From the NCBI GenBank assembly GCA_016934575.1, contig JAFGSN010000013.1, positions 1 through 32,344 on the forward strand: 32,344 nt of DNA, written 5' to 3'. This DNA is from Vicinamibacteria bacterium. Its GTDB lineage: Bacteria; Acidobacteriota; Vicinamibacteria; Fen-336. Made by a program: the position numbers and the translations under genes. The first letter of the stretch is position 1; each line of letters opens with the position of its first letter. The notes under the pieces were generated by a model. That model was given only the letters and a program-made list of their open reading frames with translations, was not told where the DNA came from and did no database searches. Shown here one piece after another: positions 24,150-32,344 of the stretch.

Positions 24150-25715
24150 TTAATCGGAGTTGATATGGTTTGTTGATGGGTTGTGATCGATTGCTTGCGG
24201 CCGGTCGAGTCCGAAGGGTTGGCGTATGGCGGCAGCGGCCCGCTCATGGTAGTCGCTTCGTCCGAGCGGCTTATTGATAACGCGTTCGTAAGCGTGAATC
24301 GCGTCCTGTCGTTTGCCGGCAAGATCGTACGCATGACCGGAGAGAAGATGCGCCCATGGGCGAAGCCATGGAGGATCCAAAAGCTTCTTTCCGATCACCC
24401 GATCAATGAAGACGCGGGCTGTATTCGCGTTACGCGCCAGCAAGTCTTCCTCCGCGAGAGACAGGAGCGCTTCATCCTGTTCGGGATCGAGGGCATGGAC
24501 GCGTCGATAGAGCGCCATGCATTCCTGAAGCCGGCCGGCCTCCGCGAGCCGGCGCGCGTCTCCGATGAGATGCGCCACCTCGGTCTCGGACGAAGACAGC
24601 GGCTGGGACGACGCTTTCCGCGCCGCATCGCGGATGTTCGGATCCGGCGAAGAAGCGGCCTGTTGATAGAGCGCCATGGCCGCCTCTCGATCGCCTTCGA
24701 TTTCAAGGCAACGGCCCAACAGAAGCTGCGATCTCGAGCGCAGGACCGGCCGGTCCGCGAATGACGTCCGCAGCTCTTCCAGGGACTGTCTGGCCTCTCC
24801 GAAGCGATGATCACGCAGAAACGCTTCGCTCATCGAAAGACGGGCCATCTCGGCGACGATGGGCGCGTAATTGACATGGCCGCCGACGACGGACGCGATG
24901 ATTTCTCGGGAAACGCTCACGCTGTCGGCATAGCGGCCGAGCTGATCGCGAAGAAGCGCTGCCAGTTTGAGCCCCCATAAAGGCGCGCCGGGGTAACGAC
25001 GACGCAGAGCGAGAAGCTCGACGTGCGCGCGATCGAGCGCGTCCTCGTACTCGGCATAGATCTCGTAAAGCTGCACCTGCGCTTCGGTGCGATGGAAGTC
25101 GGATTCCTGGCGTGCGCGCTTGATCAACAGCAGCCCGCGTTCTCTGTCGCCTCCCGGCATGCCCGCAAGAAATCGGAGGAGCTTGAGGATCCGAGGGAGC
25201 ACGTCGGCATAGTAGTCATAGAGCCCTAGGCCGAAGCAGGCTTCGCTATTTTCGGGATCAAGCGCGCGCACGCGCATGAGCTCAGCGCGCATCTGTATCG
25301 CGTCGCGCCTGGCGTCGCCGTTATTGAAACGAAAGAGATGGAAACGACTGCGGACGCCGAAAGCGCCGGCGCGTCCGAGGTGAGCGCGCGCGTCGGCCGG
25401 ATCGGCGCGCAGGAGACGTTCCGTCAATTCGAGGCCGCGATCGACTTGAGCGAGCAGGCGTGAGTCGAGGCGCGTGCTGCGCGGGTTCTGTTCGATCTTC
25501 CAGCAGAGCGCCAGGCTTTCGAAGTATGGTCCCGCGGGGTCGTCGGGGTGCTCGGCGGAAAGCCGCGCCAGCCGCGCGATCGCCGTGTTCGTGCTGCCGT
25601 CATACAGAGATTCCAGCGCCCGCACGTATTCCGAATCATGAGGCTGCCTGTAACTGGAAACGGGTTCCAAGGCGATGAGGCCGGCCAGCAGCGCGCTTGT
25701 TAAGGATGATGACAT
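24150..25715 (-). CDS. TPR-repeat protein, probably exported
   Basis: The 521-aa protein begins MSSSLTSALLAGLIALEPVSS, a weak signal peptide lacking basic residues at the start. The rest is helical with tetratricopeptide-like repeats, for example around 34-63, 95-125 and in the last 150 residues (CMALYRRVHALDPEQDEALL, AIHAYERVINKPLG). A distinctive segment at 162-195 (GLGLYDYYADVLPR, then LKLLRFLAGMPGGDRERGL) looks like the core of a conserved family that resembles eukaryotic Iml2/DUF3808. That match is from memory. The ATG at 25715 overlaps the end of ddl by 16 bases, so it is translationally coupled to D-Ala-D-Ala ligase. A longer frame reaching into ddl reads low-complexity Arg-rich sequence and was not used. 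The partner is unknown. Confidence 0.85.
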   Translation of the reverse strand: MSSSLTSALLAGLIALEPVSSYRQPHDSEYVRALESLYDGSTNTAIARLARLSAEHPDDPAGPYFESLALCWKIEQNPRSTRLDSRLLAQVDRGLELTERLLRADPADARAHLGRAGAFGVRSRFHLFRFNNGDARRDAIQMRAELMRVRALDPENSEACFGLGLYDYYADVLPRILKLLRFLAGMPGGDRERGLLLIKRARQESDFHRTEAQVQLYEIYAEYEDALDRAHVELLALRRRYPGAPLWGLKLAALLRDQLGRYADSVSVSREIIASVVGGHVNYAPIVAEMARLSMSEAFLRDHRFGEARQSLEELRTSFADRPVLRSRSQLLLGRCLEIEGDREAAMALYQQAASSPDPNIRDAARKASSQPLSSSETEVAHLIGDARRLAEAGRLQECMALYRRVHALDPEQDEALLSLAEEDLLARNANTARVFIDRVIGKKLLDPPWLRPWAHLLSGHAYDLAGKRQDAIHAYERVINKPLGRSDYHERAAAAIRQPFGLDRPQAIDHNPSTNHINSD

Positions 25716-26764
25716 GAGAGACGGCGTCTTTGATCGTCGTGCCGGTTCCGTCCAAGATCGATCAGGCGGTCGAGCAGGTCGACATAGGCCAAGCCGGCGG
25801 CTTCCCACAATTTCGGAAACATGCTGATCGACGTGAAGCCCGGGATGGTGTTGATCTCGTTGACGAGGAGACGGCCGCTTCCGCGATCGAGAAATAGGTC
25901 CACGCGCGCGTATCCCGCCGCGTCGACGGCGCGGAAGGCGCGAACGGCCAGCGCGCGCGCCTCTTCGGCGTGCCGAGAGCACAAAGCGGCCGGAATCAGG
26001 AGCTGGGTTCGACTGTCGTCCGAATACTTCGATTCATAATCGTAGAACTCGCGATCCGGCACGACCTCGCCGGGAAGAGCCGCCGCGGGCTCTTCGTCGC
26101 CCAAGACCGAGACTTCGATCTCTCGGGCGTTGATCGCCGCTTCCACGACGACCTTCTTGTCATACTTGAAGGCGATATCGAGAGCGGCCGCGAACGCGTC
26201 AGGCGTCTTGACCTTGGAGATTCCCACGCTTGATCCGAGATTCGCCGGTTTTACGAAAAGAGGCAATCCCAGGGCATCGAGAATGACCGCCTCCTCCTCG
26301 GGGTCGTGCCACCGTAATGCGCGATAAGGTCCAAGCGGCAGTCCGGCCTGGGCGAAGACCGATTTCGACAGTTGCTTGTCCATGCCCAAGGCCGAAGCCG
26401 TCACACCCGAACCGACATAGGGCACGTCGGCCAGTTCGAGCAGTCCTTGAATCGTCCCGTCTTCGCCAAACGTGCCATGGAACAGCGGGAAATAAACGTC
26501 GGGTCTGCAGACTACGGACGCGTCGTCCATGGCTCGTAATCTACCGCCGTCAGGTCCAGGGACGAGATAGACCGCTTGGCCGCCGGAGGATGGAGCGCCG
26601 GGGCTGTCCTGAAGCGACCAGCGACCCTGACGGTCGACGTACACGAGCACGACGTCGTATCGCGCGGCCAGCGCAGCGCTCACGGAATCGGCGGAGCGGA
26701 GACTGACCGCGTGCTCGCTTGAGCGGCCGCCGTAGAGAAGCGCGACTTTGAGACGTTGAGCCAC
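25700..26764 (-). CDS. ddl: D-alanine--D-alanine ligase
   Basis: Ddl joins two D-alanines with ATP for peptidoglycan precursors in the cytoplasm. The 354-aa protein has the N-terminal GGRSSEHAVSL motif with the conserved Glu, the ATP-grasp core LGLPLFVKPANLGSSVGISK, and VNEINTIPGFTSISMFPKLWEAAG at the C-terminus. The Tyr of FYDYESKYSDD is kept, as in true D-Ala-D-Ala ligases; D-Ala-D-Lac enzymes differ there. The last 20 residues are basic and run past the usual end. The start is GTG. Upstream, TAGACT lies 10 bases before it, a marginal case of the start-proximal promoter pattern. The 107-base gap to the divergent tgt gene holds both promoters. Confidence 0.96.
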   Translation of the reverse strand: MAQRLKVALLYGGRSSEHAVSLRSADSVSAALAARYDVVLVYVDRQGRWSLQDSPGAPSSGGQAVYLVPGPDGGRLRAMDDASVVCRPDVYFPLFHGTFGEDGTIQGLLELADVPYVGSGVTASALGMDKQLSKSVFAQAGLPLGPYRALRWHDPEEEAVILDALGLPLFVKPANLGSSVGISKVKTPDAFAAALDIAFKYDKKVVVEAAINAREIEVSVLGDEEPAAALPGEVVPDREFYDYESKYSDDSRTQLLIPAALCSRHAEEARALAVRAFRAVDAAGYARVDLFLDRGSGRLLVNEINTIPGFTSISMFPKLWEAAGLAYVDLLDRLIDLGRNRHDDQRRRLSCHHP

Positions 26765-26856
26765 GATGTTCTTGAGTCTATCTGAAAAGCCGGCCGTGAG
26801 ACCAGCGAGGCCTTGGGATGCGAAGGCCCTTCGAGCCGCCTTGTGAGGTCAGTTGA

Positions 26857-28008
<1,152 letters not shown>

Positions 28009-28071
28009 AACACGTTTTCGGCCCAGGACTGATTGAGGCGCAGGGACAGCGTTCTCCGCCGGCCGCGTCCC

Positions 28072-28077
28072 TATCCT
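28072..28077 (+). promoter_or_regulatory. -10 box for yajC, start-codon proximal
   Basis: TATCCT ends 8 bases before the ATG at 28086 with gtaaaacc between and no Shine-Dalgarno. This matches the spacing at ychF and tgt. The yajC-secDF pair may therefore have its own start within the tgt-secDF run. Confidence 0.5.
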
Positions 28078-28085
28078 GTAAAACC

Positions 28086-28427
28086 ATGGTTGATCCGATG
28101 ATACTACTGGCGCTCGCGAATCCTCCCGCTTCACAACCGCCGGGATCGCAGTTTTCGTACGTCCCGCTGCTGCTCATGATCGTCGCGATTTTCTACTTCA
28201 TCGTGATTCTGCCCACGAGGAAGCAGAAGCAGCAAGAATCAATGCTCAACGCCCTGAAGCCGGGCGAGAAGATCATCATCAACCCGGGAATCTTCGCGAC
28301 CGTCGTGGGCGTCGATAAGGATTCCGTCGTCGTACGCGTCGACGATCACACCAAGATCCGAGTCCTGAAATCGGCCGTGGCCGGACCGCAACAATCGCCC
28401 GCCGAATCCACTAAGGAGAAGCGCTGA
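28086..28427 (+). CDS. yajC: Preprotein translocase auxiliary subunit YajC
   Basis: YajC joins SecDF in the inner-membrane protein-export complex. The product of 113 aa has a single N-terminal membrane helix (VPLLLMIVAIFYFIVILP) followed by the signature PTRKQKQQESMLNALKPGEK and a small cytoplasmic domain (NPGIFATVVGVDKDSVVVRV), the usual size and layout. A second ATG four codons in is also possible. An in-frame extension reaching back to tgt is not conserved-looking and was dropped. The stop TGA is one base from the secDF start, so the two are coupled. Confidence 0.94.
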   Translation: MVDPMILLALANPPASQPPGSQFSYVPLLLMIVAIFYFIVILPTRKQKQQESMLNALKPGEKIIINPGIFATVVGVDKDSVVVRVDDHTKIRVLKSAVAGPQQSPAESTKEKR

Positions 28428-28428
28428 G

Positions 28429-31035
28429 ATGCCGACCGCTTTCGAACAGCCTTTCGTCCAGTGGCTCATCGCATCGGCCGCCCTGGCCGGCCTGGCCTAT
28501 GCATTCATTCGTAAAGAGCTGCGAGTGCGAGCGATTTTCTATGGCGCCTTTCTCGTCGCTTGCATTGTCGCGCTCTGGCCGCCGTTTGAAATGAAAGGCC
28601 GGCCGGGCAAGATCAACCTCGGTCTCGATCTTCGGGGAGGCGTCCATCTCGTCCTGAAAGTCAAGACCGACGACGCACTGAACGCGACGGTGGATGACCG
28701 CATTCAGGACGTCCGCGAAGAGCTGAACAAAAAGAGCATCGCCTTCGAGGCGGTGATTCGCCGGACCTCGTCAAGCTATGAAGTGAGCGGCGTCGAGCCG
28801 TCGCGCGTGAAGGACGTGCGAGAGGTCCTGCGGGATTTCTCGCGTTCCACGGCCGCGGAGCCGGGCGGTTGGAAAATCGACGAGCGCGGCGGCAGGTTCG
28901 CCGTCGTCATGAGCGACGTGCTCATGCGAAACCTCAACGAGCGGACGATCGCCGAAGCGCAACGCACGCTCGAGCGGCGCGTGAACCAGCTCGGGGTCGC
29001 CGAACCCGTCATCGCCCGCCACGGCTCGAGCGGAGATCAGATTCTCGTGCAGCTCCCGGGCGTGGCGGACGTCGAGCAGGCCAAGCGCGTCATACAAACC
29101 ACCGCTCAACTCCTGCTTAAGCTTGTCGAGGATTCGGCCGGCTCACAAGAAGCCTTGCTGGACAACTACCAGGGCCAGTTACCCGCCCATCTTGAGATCG
29201 TCAGGGGCGCCGGCGACCGGCCCGGCGAAAGTGTCTTCTATCTGGTCCAGAAGACATCGGTCATTACCGGTCGAGATCTCAAGAACGCTCGCGCCAGCGT
29301 CGATCAGATGAACCAGCCTGCGGTGAGTTTCTCTCTCAATCCGCAGGGCGCGCGGCGCTTCGGCGAGGCCACGGGCAAGAATATCGGTCGCCGTCTGGCC
29401 ATCGTTCTCGACGGATACGTCGAATCGGCGCCGACGATCGAGGGCAAGATCCGGTCTGACGGCCAGATTACAGGTCGGTTCACGACCCAGGAGGCGGACG
29501 AGCTGGCCAAGGTGCTTCGCGCCGGCGCATTGCCCGCGACTCTCGAGTATCTCCAGGAGATGAGCGTCGGCGCGTCGCTCGGCCGCGATTCGATCCGCTC
29601 GGGTGTTCTCGCCTCGATCGCGGGCATGTCCTTCATCGCTCTGTTCATGCTTTTCTATTACCGCCTCTCGGGAGTGAACGCCGTCGTTGCTCTGATCGCC
29701 AACCTCGTCATTCTGCTCGGCACGATGGCCTATCTCGGCGCGACCCTGACGCTTCCGGGCATTGCCGGCGTGATTCTGACCATCGGCGTGGGCGTGGATA
29801 CGAACGTGCTCGTCTTCGAGCGCATCCGCGAGGAACTGCGTCACGGCAAGACGGTCAAGGCCGCCATCGCCAATGGCTTCGAGCGCGTATGGATCATCAT
29901 CCTTGACACGCATGCGACGGCCTTGATCGCCGCGACCTTTCTGTTCACGTTCGGCACCGGACCGATCAAGGGATTCGCCGTGACGCTCGTCATCGGCCTC
30001 ATCGCCAACGTCTTCGCTTCGTATTTCGTCAGCCAGTTCATCTTCGAATGGATTCTCGGCAAACGTCCTGTCGAGAGGTTGAGCATCGGGACCTTTGACG
30101 TCGTGAAGAGCCCGAAATTCGACTTTCTCGGCAAGCGGAAGATATTTATCACCTTGAGCCTCTTGCTCATCGTTGGCGGGATCGCCTGGACCGTTCGGCA
30201 GGGCGGCATGAACTACGGCGTGGAGTTTTCGGGCGGAACGCAGCTTATCGTCGGGTTCGAGGCCAGGCCCGCGATCGAGCGCATCCGCGCCGCAGTCGAG
30301 AAGGTCTCGCCCGGCGCCGTCATCCAGACCTACGACGCGCTTCATAAGAACCAAGTGTTGATCCGAATCACTGAAATCGAGACGCCCGGCGATTCGCGGC
30401 CCGGAGAAAAGAAGCAGTCGTCCGTTGCTCGTATTCTCAAGGCGCTCGATGAATCGTACGGCGGGAATCCGGTTCAAGCGTCCTCATACGAGACCGTCGG
30501 TCCGATCGCCGGCGCCGAGTTGCGAAGAAAGGCGATTTATCTCGTGTGCCTGGGCCTTCTTTTCCAGTTGATCTACATCGGGATCCGTTTCAAGGGCGCC
30601 ATCTGGGGCACGGCGGCGACGGTGGCGGTCTTGCATGACGTGCTCGTCACGTTGGGTCTGCTCGTAGTCCTGGATTTCGAGATCAGCCTCAACATCATTG
30701 CCGCGCTGTTGACTCTCGTTGGCTACAGCGTGAACGACACGATCGTCATCTTCGACCGCGCGCGAGAGAATCTGCGACATCAAAGAAAAGAACCGCTCTA
30801 CAAGATCCTCCAGGACGCCCTCAATCAGACGCTGTCTCGAACCTTGATCTCCAACGGAACGACCTTCTTGGCCGTGCTCGGCCTCTATCTTTTCGGAGGC
30901 CAGGCGCTTAAGGGTTTCAGCTTCGCGATGGTCGTGGGCATCCTCATCGGAACGTACTCGACGATTTATATCGCCGGCCCGGTTGTCTTGGCATGGGAGC
31001 GTTTGTCGCGAGGCGCCGCCGCCCGTCAAGCTTGA
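28429..31035 (+). CDS. secDF: Fused protein-export membrane protein SecDF
   Basis: SecDF uses the proton-motive force to pull preproteins through SecYEG. The 868-aa chain carries both halves. SecD has GLDLRGGVHLVLK (about 65-77), a large periplasmic domain, ILTIGVGVDTNVLVFERIREE and its membrane helices. SecF begins near residue 545 and has NYGVEFSGGTQLIVGF, the P2-like domain with VGPIAGAELRRKAI, and LVGYSVNDTIVIFDRARENLR. Fusion occurs in several phyla. An extra hydrophobic segment (about 9-27) precedes the usual first helix (about 36-53), which is odd for topology. A clear AAGGAG lies 10 bases before the ATG and supports this start. Confidence 0.96.
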   Translation: MPTAFEQPFVQWLIASAALAGLAYAFIRKELRVRAIFYGAFLVACIVALWPPFEMKGRPGKINLGLDLRGGVHLVLKVKTDDALNATVDDRIQDVREELNKKSIAFEAVIRRTSSSYEVSGVEPSRVKDVREVLRDFSRSTAAEPGGWKIDERGGRFAVVMSDVLMRNLNERTIAEAQRTLERRVNQLGVAEPVIARHGSSGDQILVQLPGVADVEQAKRVIQTTAQLLLKLVEDSAGSQEALLDNYQGQLPAHLEIVRGAGDRPGESVFYLVQKTSVITGRDLKNARASVDQMNQPAVSFSLNPQGARRFGEATGKNIGRRLAIVLDGYVESAPTIEGKIRSDGQITGRFTTQEADELAKVLRAGALPATLEYLQEMSVGASLGRDSIRSGVLASIAGMSFIALFMLFYYRLSGVNAVVALIANLVILLGTMAYLGATLTLPGIAGVILTIGVGVDTNVLVFERIREELRHGKTVKAAIANGFERVWIIILDTHATALIAATFLFTFGTGPIKGFAVTLVIGLIANVFASYFVSQFIFEWILGKRPVERLSIGTFDVVKSPKFDFLGKRKIFITLSLLLIVGGIAWTVRQGGMNYGVEFSGGTQLIVGFEARPAIERIRAAVEKVSPGAVIQTYDALHKNQVLIRITEIETPGDSRPGEKKQSSVARILKALDESYGGNPVQASSYETVGPIAGAELRRKAIYLVCLGLLFQLIYIGIRFKGAIWGTAATVAVLHDVLVTLGLLVVLDFEISLNIIAALLTLVGYSVNDTIVIFDRARENLRHQRKEPLYKILQDALNQTLSRTLISNGTTFLAVLGLYLFGGQALKGFSFAMVVGILIGTYSTIYIAGPVVLAWERLSRGAAARQA

Positions 31036-31183
31036 TCGAGGCGGCTTCTTGGAATGGCTTTGAGCGGCACGGTCGGCCGCGGGCGTTCAAAATGTCACGG
31101 CCTTGCGCGTTTCCCTGCGTCACAAAGATGAGGTTGATGGTACGATTGATTGACGCGGTGTCGCCACGAACGGCGGAGCGCTG

Positions 31184-31957
31184 ATGATGTCGCCGACAGC
31201 GGAACGTTCCGAGTTGCTGAACAGCCTGGTCCCTCATGAGGGCGGTTCTCGATCGTGGTACACGACGTTTCTTTCCCTGTTCATCCATTGCCTGGTTTTG
31301 GCGGTAATCGTCCTCGTTCCTATTCTATGGCCCGAGGAGCCTCCTGGACGCCCCGACTTGGTGAGAGTCCTCCTCTACAATCCGCCCCCGCCCCCGCCCC
31401 CGCCGCTGCCTCTGGGGCGGCCGGAAGGATCGCGAGAGAATCATCAGCCGGAATCGGTTCCGGTGGCGGTGAACGAAGCCGCGTTCACGCTTTCCGCTGA
31501 AATCCTCACGACGCAGTCCGTCTCGAAGGAGCTGGGGGCCGAGCTGGACCAGTTCGGCAGTTTCATGGGAAGCGAGTTCGGTCATCCCGACGGCATGGAG
31601 GAAGGCGTGGTCGGCGGCGTGGTCGGCGGCGTGCCGGGAGGAGTTGTCGGCGGCGTTATCGGGGGAACGGGCGACGGCGTCGTTCAGGATTACGATCGTG
31701 GGCCACGCCTGATCCGGCAGACCAAGCCTGCCTACCCCACAGAGGCCTTCGTTAAAAAAATCGAAGGAGAGGTTCTCCTCGAGGTCGTCATCGATTCTCG
31801 CGGTCGTGTGTCGAACGTCCGAGTCGTCCACTCGATCCCGGCCCTGAATGCCGCCGCAATCGAATGCGTCAAGCAGTGGGTTTTCTCTCCCGCGATCAAG
31901 AACGGTCGGCCCGTGGCCACCCAGGCGAGCATTCCGGTCACTTTTAAGATCTATTGA
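31184..31957 (+). CDS. Energy transducer TonB, Gly-rich linker variant
   Basis: TonB-type proteins carry proton-motive energy from ExbBD to outer-membrane receptors. The 257-aa protein has one N-terminal membrane helix holding the Ser31-xxx-His35 pair (SLFIHCLVLA) that is essential in TonB. A polyproline stretch, PPPPPPPPLPLG, comes next, and a GVVGG repeat (about 141-163) follows. The C-terminal domain begins LIRQTKPAYPTEAFVKKIEG and ends WVFSPAIKNGRPVATQASIPVTFKIY. GGAG lies just before the start; two ATG codons are adjacent. The Gly-Val repeat within the linker is unusual. No ExbB or ExbD gene is visible in the window. The 148 bases after secDF hold no gene that I can support. Confidence 0.93.
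   Translation: MMSPTAERSELLNSLVPHEGGSRSWYTTFLSLFIHCLVLAVIVLVPILWPEEPPGRPDLVRVLLYNPPPPPPPPLPLGRPEGSRENHQPESVPVAVNEAAFTLSAEILTTQSVSKELGAELDQFGSFMGSEFGHPDGMEEGVVGGVVGGVPGGVVGGVIGGTGDGVVQDYDRGPRLIRQTKPAYPTEAFVKKIEGEVLLEVVIDSRGRVSNVRVVHSIPALNAAAIECVKQWVFSPAIKNGRPVATQASIPVTFKIY
31604..31672 (+). repeat. In-gene Gly/Val tandem repeat
   Basis: Units encoding GVVGG and variants (GVPGG, GVIGG) repeat about five times in the linker of the first TonB. The codons are mostly ggc and gtg/gtc in near-identical 12-base units, which suggests slippage-prone expansion. Confidence 0.7.
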
Positions 31958-32061
31958 AATCCTCTTGGCATTTTTATGTTGTTGAAATGGGAACCGTCGC
32001 TTCTCGGTTGGTGTCAAAGAAAACAGGTATACCCTGGCGTCGAGATCGCGGCGACAAGGTC

Positions 32062-32091
32062 TTGACAGGATTCCTGCTGGGGTTTTAAAAT
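32062..32091 (+). promoter_or_regulatory. Sigma-70-type promoter for the second tonB
   Basis: TTGACA (32062-32067) is followed by TTAAAA after 17 bases or TAAAAT after 18. The leader would be about 40 bases with GAGG six bases before the ATG at 32139. The rest of the 181-base gap holds only a weak 5-bp inverted repeat (AACCG/CGGTT). Confidence 0.65.
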
Positions 32092-32138
32092 CAAGCCCCT
32101 TCCTGAGGTCATTAACCCCGGGGAAAGCGAGGCCATTG

Positions 32139-32344
32139 ATGGAACGCAGGCTGTTCGAGGATCTTGTTGACTCGGATGTGAGCGCTCACCGAACCCGACA
32201 AGGCGTGACGATGCCGATTTCGCTCATCGTGCACGCTGCGCTTCTTCTATTCATCGTGGTGGTCCCGCTTCTGACATCCGAAGAACTTCCGGATCCGACG
32301 ACCGTTGTTCGGACGTTTTTCGTCGAGCCCGCCGCCCCGCCGCC
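32139..32344 (+). CDS. Energy transducer TonB, second copy (partial, cut by window end)
   Basis: Sixty-eight codons are present before the sequence ends. They encode a charged N-terminus (MERRLFEDLVDSDVSAHRTR), then one membrane helix with the Ser28-xxx-His32 pair (SLIVHAALLLFIVVVPLL) and the start of a proline-rich linker (EPAAPPP). This is the layout of a TonB protein and closely parallels the first copy, including the VVPLL-x-x-EELP stretch after the helix. It is therefore a tandem paralogue. GAGG precedes the ATG, and its own promoter lies upstream. The C-terminal domain is outside the window, so assignment rests on the N-terminal part. Confidence 0.82.
   Translation, partial: MERRLFEDLVDSDVSAHRTRQGVTMPISLIVHAALLLFIVVVPLLTSEELPDPTTVVRTFFVEPAAPP

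Noticed and set aside
25716-25982. Upstream extension of the TPR ORF into ddl
   Set aside because: The extra 89 residues are Arg-rich low complexity opposite none of the TPR features, and they overlap the conserved ddl C-terminal domain. The ATG at 25715 starts a signal-like sequence.
29179-30477. 432-codon minus-strand frame inside secDF
   Set aside because: It lies wholly within an unmistakable secDF and its Asp/Arg-rich translation is typical of an antisense shadow.
32020-32036. GGTATACC palindrome before the second tonB promoter, considered as an operator
   Set aside because: Eight bases is too short to be significant alone and it is not repeated at the other tonB.

Overview
The window is one stretch of a GC-rich Gram-negative bacterial chromosome. 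It has two TonB-type energy transducers in tandem, a fused SecDF, a YfhO/GT-C style glycan module and several FHA, VWA, PilZ, HEAT and TPR proteins. That mix is most like an uncultured Acidobacteriota lineage. This is an inference from gene content and organisation; there is no rRNA or tRNA gene here to settle it. Coding density is high, GTG starts are common, and I see no CRISPR array, prophage or insertion sequence.

Region 1 (14-18853, all minus strand) reads from ychF at the right to glmS at the left. The order is ychF, a zinc-ribbon protein of unknown function, two membrane-anchored GT2 glycosyltransferases, a YfhO-type membrane protein, a soluble GT2, an NAD-dependent sugar epimerase/dehydratase-like protein, a DegT-family aminotransferase, a large GT-C-like membrane protein, a GT4, a GT9 heptosyltransferase-like enzyme, an FHA membrane protein, a short GlmU and GlmS. 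Many neighbours overlap by 4-62 bases, so much of it is probably co-transcribed. It looks like a surface-glycan assembly module joined to UDP-GlcNAc precursor supply. No flippase or dedicated polymerase is visible. GlmU ends before the acetyltransferase active site.

Region 2 (18916-23505, plus strand) holds a VWA protein with one central membrane helix, a degenerate-receiver/PilZ protein, and a HEAT-repeat protein fused to a cyclophilin-like domain that has lost the usual catalytic arginine. A perfect 10-bp hairpin closes it and also serves the convergent genes.

Region 3 (23511-24149, minus strand) is the most unusual part. It contains two tiny lysine/alanine-rich ORFs (17 and 24 codons) that share an 18-base leader with a purine-rich ribosome-binding site. 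Upstream lies a consensus-like sigma-70 promoter buried in a nested palindrome, then a candidate 45-aa ORF.

Region 4 (24150-26764, minus) has D-Ala-D-Ala ligase followed by a TPR protein. Region 5 (26872-32344, plus) has tgt, yajC, fused secDF and two tonB paralogues, the second cut by the window edge.

A recurring signal is a TANNNT hexamer 8-9 bases before the start codon, with no Shine-Dalgarno sequence, at ychF, the VWA gene, tgt and yajC, and perhaps at the 45-aa ORF. This suggests leaderless transcription of a subset of genes. Other genes, such as the FHA gene, secDF and the two micro-ORFs, have clear purine-rich ribosome-binding sites.
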